Shown here piece by piece: positions 44,802 to 52,559 of a stretch of DNA of 64,000 nt. A program made the translations under genes and the position numbers. The stretch comes from a virus. The stretch's first letter is position 1; every line of letters begins with the position of its first letter. The stretch lies in IMG/VR virus record IMGVR_UViG_3300030102_007788, positions 1 to 64,000 of that record; one strand, given 5' to 3'. Below the pieces are notes generated by a model, which ran no database searches, had not been told where the DNA came from, and saw only the letters and a list, made by a program, of their open reading frames with translations.

Positions 44802-45122
44802 ATGAATCTTTTGGTTCATGCTCCTTTATCTGAGCCGCCAACGGAATCGCTTCCGTTCAGGTACGTGTTGTCGTGCTGTAAGATTGATTGTGGAATGGAG
44901 GTGCTGCTAGAGTGCGAAGAGGGCACTAGGGACTTATACTGGAACTTCTTGAGAAAAAGGGGTATGTTTGACTTTATATCAGACATCGTCAACCCATTTG
45001 AAGAAAGAGGGTTGAGATTAGACACTAAAGTCCGAAACCACCAAAACACCGTAGTAGTTAAGTACATTCGAGTAGAGAATCAAATTGAAATAATTGACCT
45101 CGTAAAAGAAAAGGTAATTTAG
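44802..45122 (+). CDS. Hypothetical protein
   Basis: A 106-residue soluble protein, the only plus-strand gene in a minus-strand region, preceded by a perfect promoter motif. It has Cys-rich and acidic parts (SCCKIDCGMEVLLECEEGTRD) and a basic-aromatic stretch (YWNFLRKRGMFDFISD). Its stop overlaps that of the converging 45119 gene by 4 bp. No family recognised. The late-type motif suggests late expression. Confidence 0.6.
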   Translation: MNLLVHAPLSEPPTESLPFRYVLSCCKIDCGMEVLLECEEGTRDLYWNFLRKRGMFDFISDIVNPFEERGLRLDTKVRNHQNTVVVKYIRVENQIEIIDLVKEKVI

Positions 45123-45355
45123 CTGGCAGTTTGCTCTGCCATATTGTCATGCTTAAGCATTTTAGCTTCTAGTACCTTCACTCTCTCGCTGGCTTCTACT
45201 GCTTTTGAAGCTGCATCCTGAGCCATCTGATCAATTTCTAGGGCTTCATTTTGAGCTTCCTGAGCTGCTTTCCTAGCGTCCTCAGCCGCGTCTTGAGTTG
45301 CCGCTGCGCATCTACGGGCTGAATCCAACATTAGTCTTAAATAACCACTTGCCAT
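45119..45355 (-). CDS. Small Ala-rich coiled-coil protein
   Basis: A 78-residue protein that is almost entirely one Ala/Glu/Gln-rich helix (AAEDARKAAQEAQNEALEID, then AQDAASKAVEASERVKVLEA), so a coiled coil is likely. It is the last gene of the minus operon, 12 bp after a DUF2589-like gene, and may form an oligomer with those products. Function unknown. Confidence 0.6.
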   Translation of the reverse strand: MASGYLRLMLDSARRCAAATQDAAEDARKAAQEAQNEALEIDQMAQDAASKAVEASERVKVLEAKMLKHDNMAEQTAS

Positions 45356-45367
45356 GGTTATATTATA

Positions 45368-45844
45368 TTAAGTTGGGATAGTTTTTACAATTTTATCATT
45401 AACCCTAGCTAGTCCTTCAGGGGTTTCGCCGTTTTTTATAGTTAATTTTACTTTTGCTAAGGTTTTTTTAGGGTCTTTACGGCCAATCATAGCAATCATA
45501 CGTCGTTTTTTATGATTATCTTCGTTCTCAAACTGACCTAAATCTACATCAAACTCCATTTCAAGAGAATCAATTTTAAGATGATTGTGCCCAGCAAGGG
45601 TCATGAGAGGTATCTCTACTTCTTGCTCTCCCTCACTAGTAGGAAGCATCATTTTTTTTGTAATTGGCCGACCATACTCGTCAAAATACGTGCCTATGAC
45701 CCTTTTTAAATGCTCAGTTTCTACATAGCGTTGAGCATAGACTACGGAGTTATAAAGACACTGGATCAGATGATCAAACGTTTTTAACGCAGGAGCACCC
45801 TTGAAAGATCCAGATTTAGAATAAGATAATTTGTCGTCAGACAT
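45368..45844 (-). CDS. DUF2589-like protein, copy 1
   Basis: A 158-residue protein. It starts with a helical segment (FDHLIQCLYNSVVYAQRYVE), continues with beta strands (EVEIPLMTLAGHNHLKIDSL and MEFDVDLG), and ends in the block GETPEGLARVNDKIVKTI. The second gene of the pair (45844-46440) has the same plan, with DDGAPEGLMKVLDILGAAIQ at its end, so the two are paralogues. The larger copy resembles the DUF2589 family. The family has no established function to my knowledge. It overlaps the upstream copy by 1 bp. Confidence 0.5.
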   Translation of the reverse strand: MSDDKLSYSKSGSFKGAPALKTFDHLIQCLYNSVVYAQRYVETEHLKRVIGTYFDEYGRPITKKMMLPTSEGEQEVEIPLMTLAGHNHLKIDSLEMEFDVDLGQFENEDNHKKRRMIAMIGRKDPKKTLAKVKLTIKNGETPEGLARVNDKIVKTIPT

Positions 45845-46440
45845 TATTTATTGCCGCCACCGCCGCCAGCAGGAACAGGTTGGATAGCTGCTCCGAGAAT
45901 GTCAAGAACCTTCATCAGCCCTTCAGGAGCTCCGTCGTCCCGGGCCTCTACGTGAACAGTATATTTTGCGGAGTTATCAGTTTTGCGAATATTTTCGCTT
46001 TTGGTGGATACAGAAGCGTTAAGGTTTACCTTCACGGGAGACCACCAATTATCATACTTAACACTTAGGTCAGTCTTTGTGTTTACTGAGCTTGTGTCTT
46101 GAGTACTGGATTTAACCTCCATGTCAAAATCAACAGTGGCTCTTTTTACTCCCAAGTTAGGGGTTTGAATGATTGACAACAATGGAACCTTCATCTTTCG
46201 GTTTTCAATAGTTGTGGTGATGGTTCCGTCTGCTGCTTTAGATTCTACCGGGGCATCATAATCGAATTCTACGGTGCGAGCACTAAGTTTTCCGTTTCCG
46301 TCGTCTTCGAGTCCGATGTCTTTTATAAACTGTTCCGTTGTGTGAGCAAGTTGGCCCTGTGCTTTTGCTGCTCCGAGTAATGGTTCTGCGATTAATGTCC
46401 CAATTGGGAGCCCTTTGAATTGATCTGCTATGCTAGCCAT
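45844..46440 (-). CDS. DUF2589-like protein, copy 2
   Basis: A 198-residue protein. The N-terminal helix (QFKGLPIGTLIAEPLLGAAKAQGQLAHTT) and the beta-rich middle (MKVPLLSIIQTPNLGVKRATVDFDMEV) match what I know of DUF2589 domains. It ends with GAPEGLMKVLDILGAAIQ followed by a Pro/Gly tail. It may form a beta sandwich that assembles with its shorter paralogue and the Ala-rich helical protein encoded next to it. No enzymatic residues stand out. A partial GTGTAA motif lies on the minus strand just upstream. Confidence 0.55.
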   Translation of the reverse strand: MASIADQFKGLPIGTLIAEPLLGAAKAQGQLAHTTEQFIKDIGLEDDGNGKLSARTVEFDYDAPVESKAADGTITTTIENRKMKVPLLSIIQTPNLGVKRATVDFDMEVKSSTQDTSSVNTKTDLSVKYDNWWSPVKVNLNASVSTKSENIRKTDNSAKYTVHVEARDDGAPEGLMKVLDILGAAIQPVPAGGGGGNK

Positions 46441-46458
46441 AAATAACCTTACACAATA

Positions 46459-46653
46459 TTATCGACCAGATACGAATTTTTGAAAAATATTCTTTAAATC
46501 ATTTAAAAAAATTCGGGACATTTCTACTCTTACGGCATCGGTGTCTTCCATGACTACAGTGTCCTTTATCAACTTCTCGTATTTCTCCTTAGCGGAAATA
46601 ATCGCTTTGTGAGTTTCAACTGGTTTATTTCTTTCAAATTCAGAGATATTCAT
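46459..46653 (-). CDS. Hypothetical small protein
   Basis: A 64-residue, charged, mostly helical protein (ETHKAIISAKEKYEKLIKD and FLNDLKNIFQKFVSGR). It overlaps the next upstream small gene by 14 bp, which suggests coupled expression within the nrd operon. No family recognised. Confidence 0.5.
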   Translation of the reverse strand: MNISEFERNKPVETHKAIISAKEKYEKLIKDTVVMEDTDAVRVEMSRIFLNDLKNIFQKFVSGR

Positions 46654-46834
46654 CTTTTTCTACAAGGCTTGTTTTTACGCTTTTCATTAGGCCCATTATC
46701 CTATCGAATTCAACTAATTCGCCGTTTAGTTTTTTTCCCTCGAAATTGTCTAAATCGTTACAAAGAGCGATTATATCACAAGTTATTTGCTTTAATTTAA
46801 AAGCATCCGGAGAAAAAACATATGAGCGGGACAT
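46640..46834 (-). CDS. Hypothetical small protein
   Basis: A 64-residue helical protein (FKLKQITCDIIALCNDLDN, then ELVEFDRIMGLMKSVKTSLV). It follows nrdB by about 17 bp and overlaps the next small gene. An ATGTAATTT-like element lies just before its start but does not fit the promoter motif well. No family recognised. Confidence 0.5.
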   Translation of the reverse strand: MSRSYVFSPDAFKLKQITCDIIALCNDLDNFEGKKLNGELVEFDRIMGLMKSVKTSLVEKDEYL

Positions 46835-46851
46835 ATCTGTAAAAAATTACA

Positions 46852-47868
46852 TCAAAAGTCATCCTCAAGGGAACCCGATTGTTGATATTCTCTAACTCTT
46901 CTTTCAAAGAAGTTCCCCATAGCTTGAACGTCTACTACTTCCCCTAGCCATGGGAAAGGATTTTTATCTGATTCAAATCTATATTCAAGGCCTATACCTT
47001 CTAACCTGCGGTTGCCGATGTAATGCATATAGTCTACAAACATCTCAGCGTTAAGGCCGAGAATACCCCTAGGTAAAACATCTTTAGCATAGGCTATCTC
47101 AAGCTGTACAGCTTTCTGTACATGTTCGGTTACCTCCTGCTGAAACGCTTTAGTCCATATTTTAGGATTTTGCTCTATAATTTGATTAATTACATAAGTA
47201 CCGAATTTAATGTGAGAACTTTCGTCTCGTAGGGTATATTTAATCTGATCAGCAACGCCTTGCATTTTATTCTGGCGGCCAAGTGCCAGCAACATTGCAA
47301 ACCCACTAAAGAAAAAGATGCCTTCGCAAACAATCCAGTAAGTAATAAAATTTCTTAAAATTTCTTTTCTACCCTCTTGGGTGTGGGGATTAAAGTCTGA
47401 CCTGCTTAAATCAGTCGTAATGCTCATCAAGAAGTCATCTTTAGCTTTAATTGACGGAATATTCAGATAAGCCTGATAAACTTCATCTATCTTAAGATCC
47501 AAAGAATCGCAAACGTAAACAATAGTAAGATTATGAAGGCTCTCCTCAAACGCTTGTCTAAGAATATACTGACGACACTCAGCATCAGTAATGTACCTAA
47601 AACCAGAAAGTAATAAATTATTACCAACAAGAGATTCACTACCGGCAAAGAAGCCGAGTGAACGTTTGACCAAAAGTTTTTCATCGTCAGTTATTTCTCC
47701 GTTTTTCCATTGCTTAATATCGTCTGCCATAGAGATTTCTGTTGGCATCCAGTTATTAGCGCAGCCCTTTAAGAATAAGTCCCAAGCGGTCTTATGCTTG
47801 TGCGGAAGAATACAGTTAACCCCCGCTACATCTTTCCCAAGTATTTGTCCGTTCTTTGATTCGCTCAT
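46852..47868 (-). CDS. nrdB: Ribonucleotide reductase small subunit (NrdB), radical Tyr replaced by Ile
   Basis: A 338-residue class I R2 protein with all six metal ligands in place: Glu78 (AGSESLV), Glu109 and His112 (FEESLHN), Glu182 (VCEGIFFF), Glu216 and His219 (LRDESSH). The first ligand is Glu, not the Asp of E. coli. The residue that aligns with the radical Tyr122 of E. coli is Ile116 (HNLTIVYV), with a Tyr two residues later. Missing the tyrosine recalls class Ic/Id enzymes, in which a metal centre holds the oxidising equivalent. The C-terminus SLEDDF is the usual tail that docks in NrdA. Gene order nrdA - glycosyltransferase - nrdB is unusual. Confidence 0.93.
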   Translation of the reverse strand: MSESKNGQILGKDVAGVNCILPHKHKTAWDLFLKGCANNWMPTEISMADDIKQWKNGEITDDEKLLVKRSLGFFAGSESLVGNNLLLSGFRYITDAECRQYILRQAFEESLHNLTIVYVCDSLDLKIDEVYQAYLNIPSIKAKDDFLMSITTDLSRSDFNPHTQEGRKEILRNFITYWIVCEGIFFFSGFAMLLALGRQNKMQGVADQIKYTLRDESSHIKFGTYVINQIIEQNPKIWTKAFQQEVTEHVQKAVQLEIAYAKDVLPRGILGLNAEMFVDYMHYIGNRRLEGIGLEYRFESDKNPFPWLGEVVDVQAMGNFFERRVREYQQSGSLEDDF

Positions 47869-48635
47869 TTTGTATAATAAGTAGATTGTGCTTTAAGATT
47901 CCCTAAGTAAGTATTAAAACCGCGATGGCCAAGATTTACGTCAGAGACGACTTTTATCTTTCCGCCTAAAGATGTCCAGAGTTTACAAAAGCCATAATCT
48001 TCGCTTTCATACTTCTTAGTTTCTTCATTTACTTTACACTGAAAAATATCGTAAAAGTTATCTCCCGCGTCCATATATCCATCTATATCATTTTTGTAAT
48101 GAAGCTCTGGTTTTTCTTTGATAATTTTTTCTATACATTCTCTTTTTATAAGCATGAAGCCGGTTGCTGCGTATTTAGCTTCAACCGAAGTTTGAGTTTT
48201 AGATTTTTTAAATTCTTCGAAATCTAGCTCTGTGGAGAAATCGGTTGCTAGATGCCTCCAATATTCGGGGAGCTTACCTGTCGAAGCCATTAGCTCAATT
48301 TTCTGACCATTGAAATACTTCTTGGGGTAGACTCCCACTACTACATCGTCGTCTTCGTCAACCAGTTTTAAAACATCAAATGCGCTAAACTGTATATCAG
48401 TATCGACAAAAAGTAGGTGGGTGTAGTCTTTATTTAACATGAAAGCTACAGCTGCATTTCTTCCGCGGCTAATTAAGCTTTCAAACCAAATAGACCTTAA
48501 TCCGATCTTGATTCCTTTCTGTCTACAAACCGATAGAAAGTCGATGGTGCTCATCATGTAATCAGAGTGAACCATCCCCGTGTATCCAATCACGGGATAG
48601 AATATATTTACTTTAGAGTAATCCATTATTGGCAA
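47865..48635 (-). CDS. Glycosyltransferase-like protein between nrdA and nrdB
   Basis: A 256-residue protein with a GT-A-type nucleotide-sugar fold: an N-terminal Rossmann-like segment, RGRNAAVAFMLN, and an acidic DxD motif in LLFVDTDIQFSAFDVLKL (near residue 75). Later come ATGFMLIKRECIE and an EDYGFCKLW acidic motif that could be catalytic or bind acceptor. It resembles phage GT-A-like proteins in the family of short sugar transferases. It overlaps nrdA (10 bp) upstream and nrdB (4 bp) downstream, so it is translated as part of the reductase operon, although no sugar substrate is indicated. Confidence 0.65.
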   Translation of the reverse strand: MPIMDYSKVNIFYPVIGYTGMVHSDYMMSTIDFLSVCRQKGIKIGLRSIWFESLISRGRNAAVAFMLNKDYTHLLFVDTDIQFSAFDVLKLVDEDDDVVVGVYPKKYFNGQKIELMASTGKLPEYWRHLATDFSTELDFEEFKKSKTQTSVEAKYAATGFMLIKRECIEKIIKEKPELHYKNDIDGYMDAGDNFYDIFQCKVNEETKKYESEDYGFCKLWTSLGGKIKVVSDVNLGHRGFNTYLGNLKAQSTYYTK

Positions 48636-51055
48636 GCCTCACATGCTTCAGGGTTGGCGATAGAACAAGCTATTTGTTCTTCTTCAGTATATTCTTTTTT
48701 AGTTGACTTTTCAACTTTGGAAGCACCTCGGTTGCGTAAATAATACGTAGTTTTCAAGCCTGCTTCCCACGCTGCCATATAAATGTCATTGAGATATTTT
48801 AGACTTGTCCCTTTGTTATAAAGGTTAAACGAAATACCTTGGTCAATCCACTTTTGTCTAGTGGCGTTACATTCAATTAATTTGAACATATCTCGATCAA
48901 AAGCAGTTTTATACTTCTCTTTATACTTTTCTGGGATATCTAGAAGGGTTACGTCTCCGTCCACTTCCTTAACAGCTTCCGCAAACTGAGGGTTCCAAAT
49001 ACCCTCTTTTTTCATGTCGTTGACGAATTGTTCGTTTGTGATGTAGAAGTTTCCGCTTTTGTTTTCGTAGACGAAGAGGACCGAGAAGTTCGGTTCGATG
49101 CTCTGCTCCACACCGTTGATATAACCAATAGTGGCAGTAGGAGCAATTGCCATAGTGTTGCTATTTCGGATTCCATATTTTGAAATACTCTCCCTTACTT
49201 CTGACCAATCCATTTTACCCCCCCGGGGGGTGCCTGAAGATTTTTTTCTAAAATCTAGTAATCGATTGTATGTGTCGATAGGTAATTCACCCTTATCCCA
49301 TAGAGATCCAGAGTAAGTTTTATAACTGCCTCTTTCTTGAGCAAGCTTACTAGAAGAAAGAATAGCGTGATAAGAAAAGAACTCGGTAAGTTCATCGACA
49401 TATTTTACGGCTTCATCTGAATCGTATTGTAAGTCAACGAGTTGCAATACATCATGAGTGGCCATCATGCCAAGACCAATTGGTCTATGTTGCATGTTTG
49501 CGTTTTCAGCTTCTTTTGTTGGATAGAAGTTTAAATCTATTACGTTATCAAGGAGGCGTATAGCTGTTTTAACTGTACTAGCTAATAAATCTTTGTTTAG
49601 CGCATATTTACCTGACTCGTCTTGAGATAGGTGATTTTTTAGATTAACGCTGCCTAGGTTGCAAACAGCGGTTTCTCCGATTTCTACTTTTTCTCCGTCT
49701 TTGTATTTAGATGGTTTTGTATGTAGTAATATTTCAGTGCATAGGTTGCTGGAGTGGACAGTCCCTTGATGCTGATTGCTATACCTTAAGTTAGATGGGT
49801 CTTTAAAAGTAATCCAAGGATGTGAGGTTTCAAATAAAACCTTTAACATTTTCTTCCAAAGTTCTTTAGCTTTTACCTTGCGAAAGTTCTTAAGTTCTCC
49901 CGCCTCGGCTTTATTAACCATCTGCTCGTAAACTGCGGTAAAACAATCCCCAAATGCTTCATGCAGGTCTCTTGAATCCGAAGGACAAAACATGTACCAG
50001 TCTTCATCAGTTTTAACTTTCTGCATAAATAGGTCAGGAACCCAAGAGGCTGTGTTCATGTCGTGACACCGTAGTCTTTCGTCGCCGGTATTTCTGCGAA
50101 GGTTGAGGAAATCCTCAAAATCGAGATGCCAAGGCTCCAGATAAGCGCAACCAGCGCCGGGCCTTTTACCTCCTTGATTTACCGCGACGAGTGTGTCGTT
50201 GAGGATTTTGAGCCATGGCACAAGACCTCCAGAAATCCCGTTTGTGCCTTTGATATAAGCCCCAGAAGCACGAAAATTAGTAACATCAAAGCCAAGACCT
50301 CCGGCGTACTTACTCTTTCTGGCCTCTTGCCAGACTCCTTCGAATATTCCGTCGATACTGTCATCGAATGTATTTAGGTAACATGAGCTTAATTGAGAGT
50401 GAGTAGTTCCACTATTAAAAAGAGTAGGAGTGGATGGAGTGTACAGCAAATTGCTAAACAGGTTATAGAATTCAATTGCTCGTTCTTCTTTGTTATCTTC
50501 ATTTAAGGCCAAGCCCATTGCTATCCGCATCCAGAAAGCTTGCGGGGACTCTATAATCTTATTATTATTGCGAATAAAGTATCTGTCGATTAAAATTTGT
50601 AATCCGAGGTATTTAAATTTCCTGTCTCTTTCTGGAACAAGGGCTTCTGATAATTTTTTTAAGTCGTAATCAAGCAGCCTTTCGTTTAAAATGTCGTTTT
50701 TTACAAGTTTTTTAACACCTTGGACAAAAGCTTTCTTATACTGAAGATCAAAAGTATCCGAATCTACACTTTCCCTGAAAACTTCTTTGTATAAAGCGTT
50801 AACAGCTAGAGCGGCAGCAGCGTTGCTGTAGTTAGGCTCTTTTTCTATCTTAGCTCGGGCCGACAAGATCAAAGCTTCATCAATCTCTTTGGTGGTAATT
50901 TTATCATAAAGTTGTAACTGTGCATCAAGAATAATCTCACTGGCAGAAACGTTATTTCCGTCTATCCCAGCGCAGGCCCTATAAACACATTTGTTTATTT
51001 TCTCTACGTCAAACTGCTCTAGTTTACCGTTTCTCTTTTTTACTTTTATTTCCAT
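48626..51055 (-). CDS. nrdA: Ribonucleotide reductase large subunit (NrdA)
   Basis: An 809-residue class I alpha subunit. An N-terminal ATP-cone (about residues 1-90, VKKRNGKLEQFDVEKIN) provides activity control. The catalytic core has the cysteine in SQLSSCYLNTF, the NLCTEI active-site motif, the second cysteine in AVCNLGSVNL, and the radical-transfer tyrosine pair in KTTYYLRNRG. The C-terminus ends in a CEAC pair that is reduced by thioredoxin or glutaredoxin. With NrdB it makes deoxynucleotides from ribonucleotides. Its start is 20 bp after a bidirectional terminator-like hairpin. Confidence 0.96.
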   Translation of the reverse strand: MEIKVKKRNGKLEQFDVEKINKCVYRACAGIDGNNVSASEIILDAQLQLYDKITTKEIDEALILSARAKIEKEPNYSNAAAALAVNALYKEVFRESVDSDTFDLQYKKAFVQGVKKLVKNDILNERLLDYDLKKLSEALVPERDRKFKYLGLQILIDRYFIRNNNKIIESPQAFWMRIAMGLALNEDNKEERAIEFYNLFSNLLYTPSTPTLFNSGTTHSQLSSCYLNTFDDSIDGIFEGVWQEARKSKYAGGLGFDVTNFRASGAYIKGTNGISGGLVPWLKILNDTLVAVNQGGKRPGAGCAYLEPWHLDFEDFLNLRRNTGDERLRCHDMNTASWVPDLFMQKVKTDEDWYMFCPSDSRDLHEAFGDCFTAVYEQMVNKAEAGELKNFRKVKAKELWKKMLKVLFETSHPWITFKDPSNLRYSNQHQGTVHSSNLCTEILLHTKPSKYKDGEKVEIGETAVCNLGSVNLKNHLSQDESGKYALNKDLLASTVKTAIRLLDNVIDLNFYPTKEAENANMQHRPIGLGMMATHDVLQLVDLQYDSDEAVKYVDELTEFFSYHAILSSSKLAQERGSYKTYSGSLWDKGELPIDTYNRLLDFRKKSSGTPRGGKMDWSEVRESISKYGIRNSNTMAIAPTATIGYINGVEQSIEPNFSVLFVYENKSGNFYITNEQFVNDMKKEGIWNPQFAEAVKEVDGDVTLLDIPEKYKEKYKTAFDRDMFKLIECNATRQKWIDQGISFNLYNKGTSLKYLNDIYMAAWEAGLKTTYYLRNRGASKVEKSTKKEYTEEEQIACSIANPEACEACQ

Positions 51056-51074
51056 GTCGTTAGTAGAAAAAAAT

Positions 51075-51099
51075 ACACCTACAATCGAGGTGTTTTTTT
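51075..51099. terminator. Bidirectional terminator-like hairpin before nrdA
   Basis: ACACCT (51075-51080), 7-nt loop, AGGTGT (51088-51093), flanked by A-runs and T-runs on both strands. On the minus strand it lies directly between the small gene ending at 51130 and the nrdA start at 51055, so it may terminate upstream transcripts or attenuate nrdA. Confidence 0.65.
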
Positions 51100-51129
51100 A
51101 TGTTATGCCTTACAGGGAGAGTGGTCAAG

Positions 51130-51297
51130 TCATTTTTCGACGATTTCCAGTTTTTCTTTGACCTTTTTCTGCATGGCAGTTAAATATTTTTTTGCTTGCT
51201 GTAATCCTTCATCAGTGTGTGGGAATGCCCCATACGACCATTTTCTTTCTATAGATTCGATTAAATAATATTTTTTATTTTTTTTGTTTCTTGGCAT
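51130..51297 (-). CDS. Small protein of 55 residues
   Basis: A short gene found by reading the minus strand. The ATG at 51297 overlaps the end of the preceding gene by 23 bp, and the frame stops at TGA 51130-51132. The protein is Lys-rich (MPRNKKNKKYYLIESIERKW, then SYGAFPHTDEG and a Lys/Glu helix). The aromatic motif and charged C-terminal helix look like a real, conserved small phage protein, but no function is known. It is followed by the terminator-like hairpin. Confidence 0.6.
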   Translation of the reverse strand: MPRNKKNKKYYLIESIERKWSYGAFPHTDEGLQQAKKYLTAMQKKVKEKLEIVEK

Positions 51298-51604
51298 ACT
51301 TTTTAACGAAGTTTACAATTCTTAATTCCAGTTCCATTAAATTTTTTTCAAGAATATCTAGCTGGTTATTCTCGAATTCAATCCTATTCATCAAGGAGCG
51401 CATCTCTTTTGAGTATTGCGCGTACTTTGATTCAGCCTCTTCTGTTGGGAGGTAAGAGGCCTCTGCCTCTAACTCGTCCATTTTGGCAAAAAGTTTGTTA
51501 GCCTCATCTTCCCAAAAACCGATACTATCACAGCAAAGATTAGCAGATTCTAAAAGATCTTTCTTTTTGTCTGAAAGAAGCTGTACTTGTTGTTCAAATT
51601 TCAT
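51275..51604 (-). CDS. Coiled-coil small protein
   Basis: A 109-residue, mostly helical, charged protein (EQQVQLLSDKKKDLLESANL; later FENNQLDILEKNLMELELRI), so a long coiled coil is likely. It overlaps the small gene downstream and the one upstream. No family recognised. Part of the minus operon that runs into nrdA. Confidence 0.55.
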   Translation of the reverse strand: MKFEQQVQLLSDKKKDLLESANLCCDSIGFWEDEANKLFAKMDELEAEASYLPTEEAESKYAQYSKEMRSLMNRIEFENNQLDILEKNLMELELRIVNFVKKYAKKQKK

Positions 51605-51782
51605 TAAGTAGAGTCTTTCTGATTAATTTAAGTTTTGAGGTCATAAAACCTTCGCCGGTGTTTTGGGTGGGGTCTTCTTCTTTTTTTGTAAAATCTTCAG
51701 ACTGAGAGAACTCTATGAGTTGTTCTATTAGCTGTATCACTTGGTCGTGGGCAGCTTGAGTTATGATAACATCGTTAGTCAT
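51594..51782 (-). CDS. Hypothetical small protein
   Basis: A 62-residue helical protein (AAHDQVIQLIEQLIEFSQS), first gene after the Hsp20 terminator. A sigma70-like promoter appears just before its start (minus strand TTGACT, 17 bp, TAAAAT). The gene ends inside the next coiled-coil gene. No family recognised. Confidence 0.5.
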   Translation of the reverse strand: MTNDVIITQAAHDQVIQLIEQLIEFSQSEDFTKKEEDPTQNTGEGFMTSKLKLIRKTLLNEI

Positions 51783-51790
51783 TTAAAAAA

Positions 51791-51819
51791 ATTTTATTTT
51801 ATAGAAGACGGAAAGTCAA
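51791..51819 (-). promoter_or_regulatory. Sigma70-like promoter for the 51782 gene
   Basis: On the minus strand TTGACT (51814-51819), a 17-bp spacer, and TAAAAT (51791-51796). The expected transcription start, about 51784, would lie 2 bases before the ATG, so the transcript would be nearly leaderless. A partial GTGTAATA element overlaps the T-run of the terminator just before it. Confidence 0.5.
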
Positions 51820-51831
51820 ATACTATTACAC

Positions 51832-51855
51832 AAAAAAACCGGGCCGAAGCCCGGT
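51832..51855 (-). terminator. Intrinsic terminator after hsp20
   Basis: On the minus strand ACCGGGC, TTCG loop and GCCCGGT (stem 51838-51855), then a run of T to 51832. A perfect 7-bp GC stem with a UUCG tetraloop is a strong terminator for the hsp20 gene. Confidence 0.9.
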
Positions 51856-51862
51856 TGTCCCG

Positions 51863-52231
51863 CTATGTTATTTGGATTTCCTTGGGTTTGTGCTTTTCTT
51901 TTCTTTTAAGGGTTATAGTGAGGATACCTTTGTCCAGTTTTGCCTCTACTGAAGACGTGTCTGCTTTCTCTGGTACTCTGTAGGTTTCTCCAAACTTAAC
52001 TTCCTTCCCCCGCCTTTTGGTTTTTCCTTGCAAGTTGAGGTGTCCGGTATTGTCAATTTTGATGCTGACATCTTTCTTATCAAAACCGGGCATTTCTACC
52101 TCGAACACATAATCTCCGTCCTCTTCAAAAAAATAATTGTTTTCTTCGTGGAAGGCTCTTTCGATGTCGGTGAATAACGGCGTTGCGAAATCGAGCAAGC
52201 CCCTGCTAAAAGATGTACTTGGCGTATACAT
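51863..52231 (-). CDS. Small heat shock protein, Hsp20 / alpha-crystallin family
   Basis: A 122-residue protein with an alpha-crystallin domain (about residues 39-110, YVFEVEMPGFDKKDVSIKID, later GILTITLKRKEK) and a C-terminal IXI motif (EIQI). Short N-terminal arm. Such ATP-independent chaperones hold unfolding proteins and occur in many cyanophages and large phages, where they may assist virion protein folding. The gene has an extended -10 promoter upstream and a strong terminator downstream, so it is a single-gene transcript. Confidence 0.92.
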   Translation of the reverse strand: MYTPSTSFSRGLLDFATPLFTDIERAFHEENNYFFEEDGDYVFEVEMPGFDKKDVSIKIDNTGHLNLQGKTKRRGKEVKFGETYRVPEKADTSSVEAKLDKGILTITLKRKEKHKPKEIQIT

Positions 52232-52238
52232 ACGATTT

Positions 52239-52247
52239 ATTATAGCA
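52239..52247 (-). promoter_or_regulatory. Extended -10 promoter for hsp20
   Basis: On the minus strand TGCTATAAT, a perfect extended -10 (TGn plus TATAAT), ends 8 bases before the hsp20 ATG at 52231. The expected start of transcription is at or next to the ATG, so this message too may be leaderless. Confidence 0.6.
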
Positions 52248-52336
52248 GCGGGTGTGCCAACTTGGCATGGCGCTGTTTTTCCTAGGAAAAATGAAGGTTT
52301 TAATTTTTAGGTGTGGAACAACTGAGACATTTTGAA

Positions 52337-52558
52337 TCAAGGTGTCTCATAAGATAGGGACCTTATGTCATACATGGAAACAACTTCGGTTTCAAGAGGG
52401 TTTTCGAATTTAGAAATTTCAAAGTATTCTTCGTCAATGACTCTCTCTACTTTTCCTTTCCATTTTGATCCGTCTTTGGCGCGGACAACAAGAACTTGAT
52501 CCCCCACCATTTTTGAGTTGTAAGACATTAAGTCTTTTTTTGAATTGTTAGTGTCCAT
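52337..52558 (-). CDS. Small hypothetical protein
   Basis: A 73-residue protein that starts at the ATG at 52558 (MDTNNSKKDLM); a TTG extension to 52579 was rejected because it overlaps the dUTPase stop. The later part (VGDQVLVVRAKDGSKWKGKVERV) has the look of a small beta-barrel, such as an SH3- or KOW-like fold. No specific family recognised. Follows dut closely, so it probably shares its transcript. Confidence 0.55.
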   Translation of the reverse strand: MDTNNSKKDLMSYNSKMVGDQVLVVRAKDGSKWKGKVERVIDEEYFEISKFENPLETEVVSMYDIRSLSYETP

Positions 52559-52559
52559 T

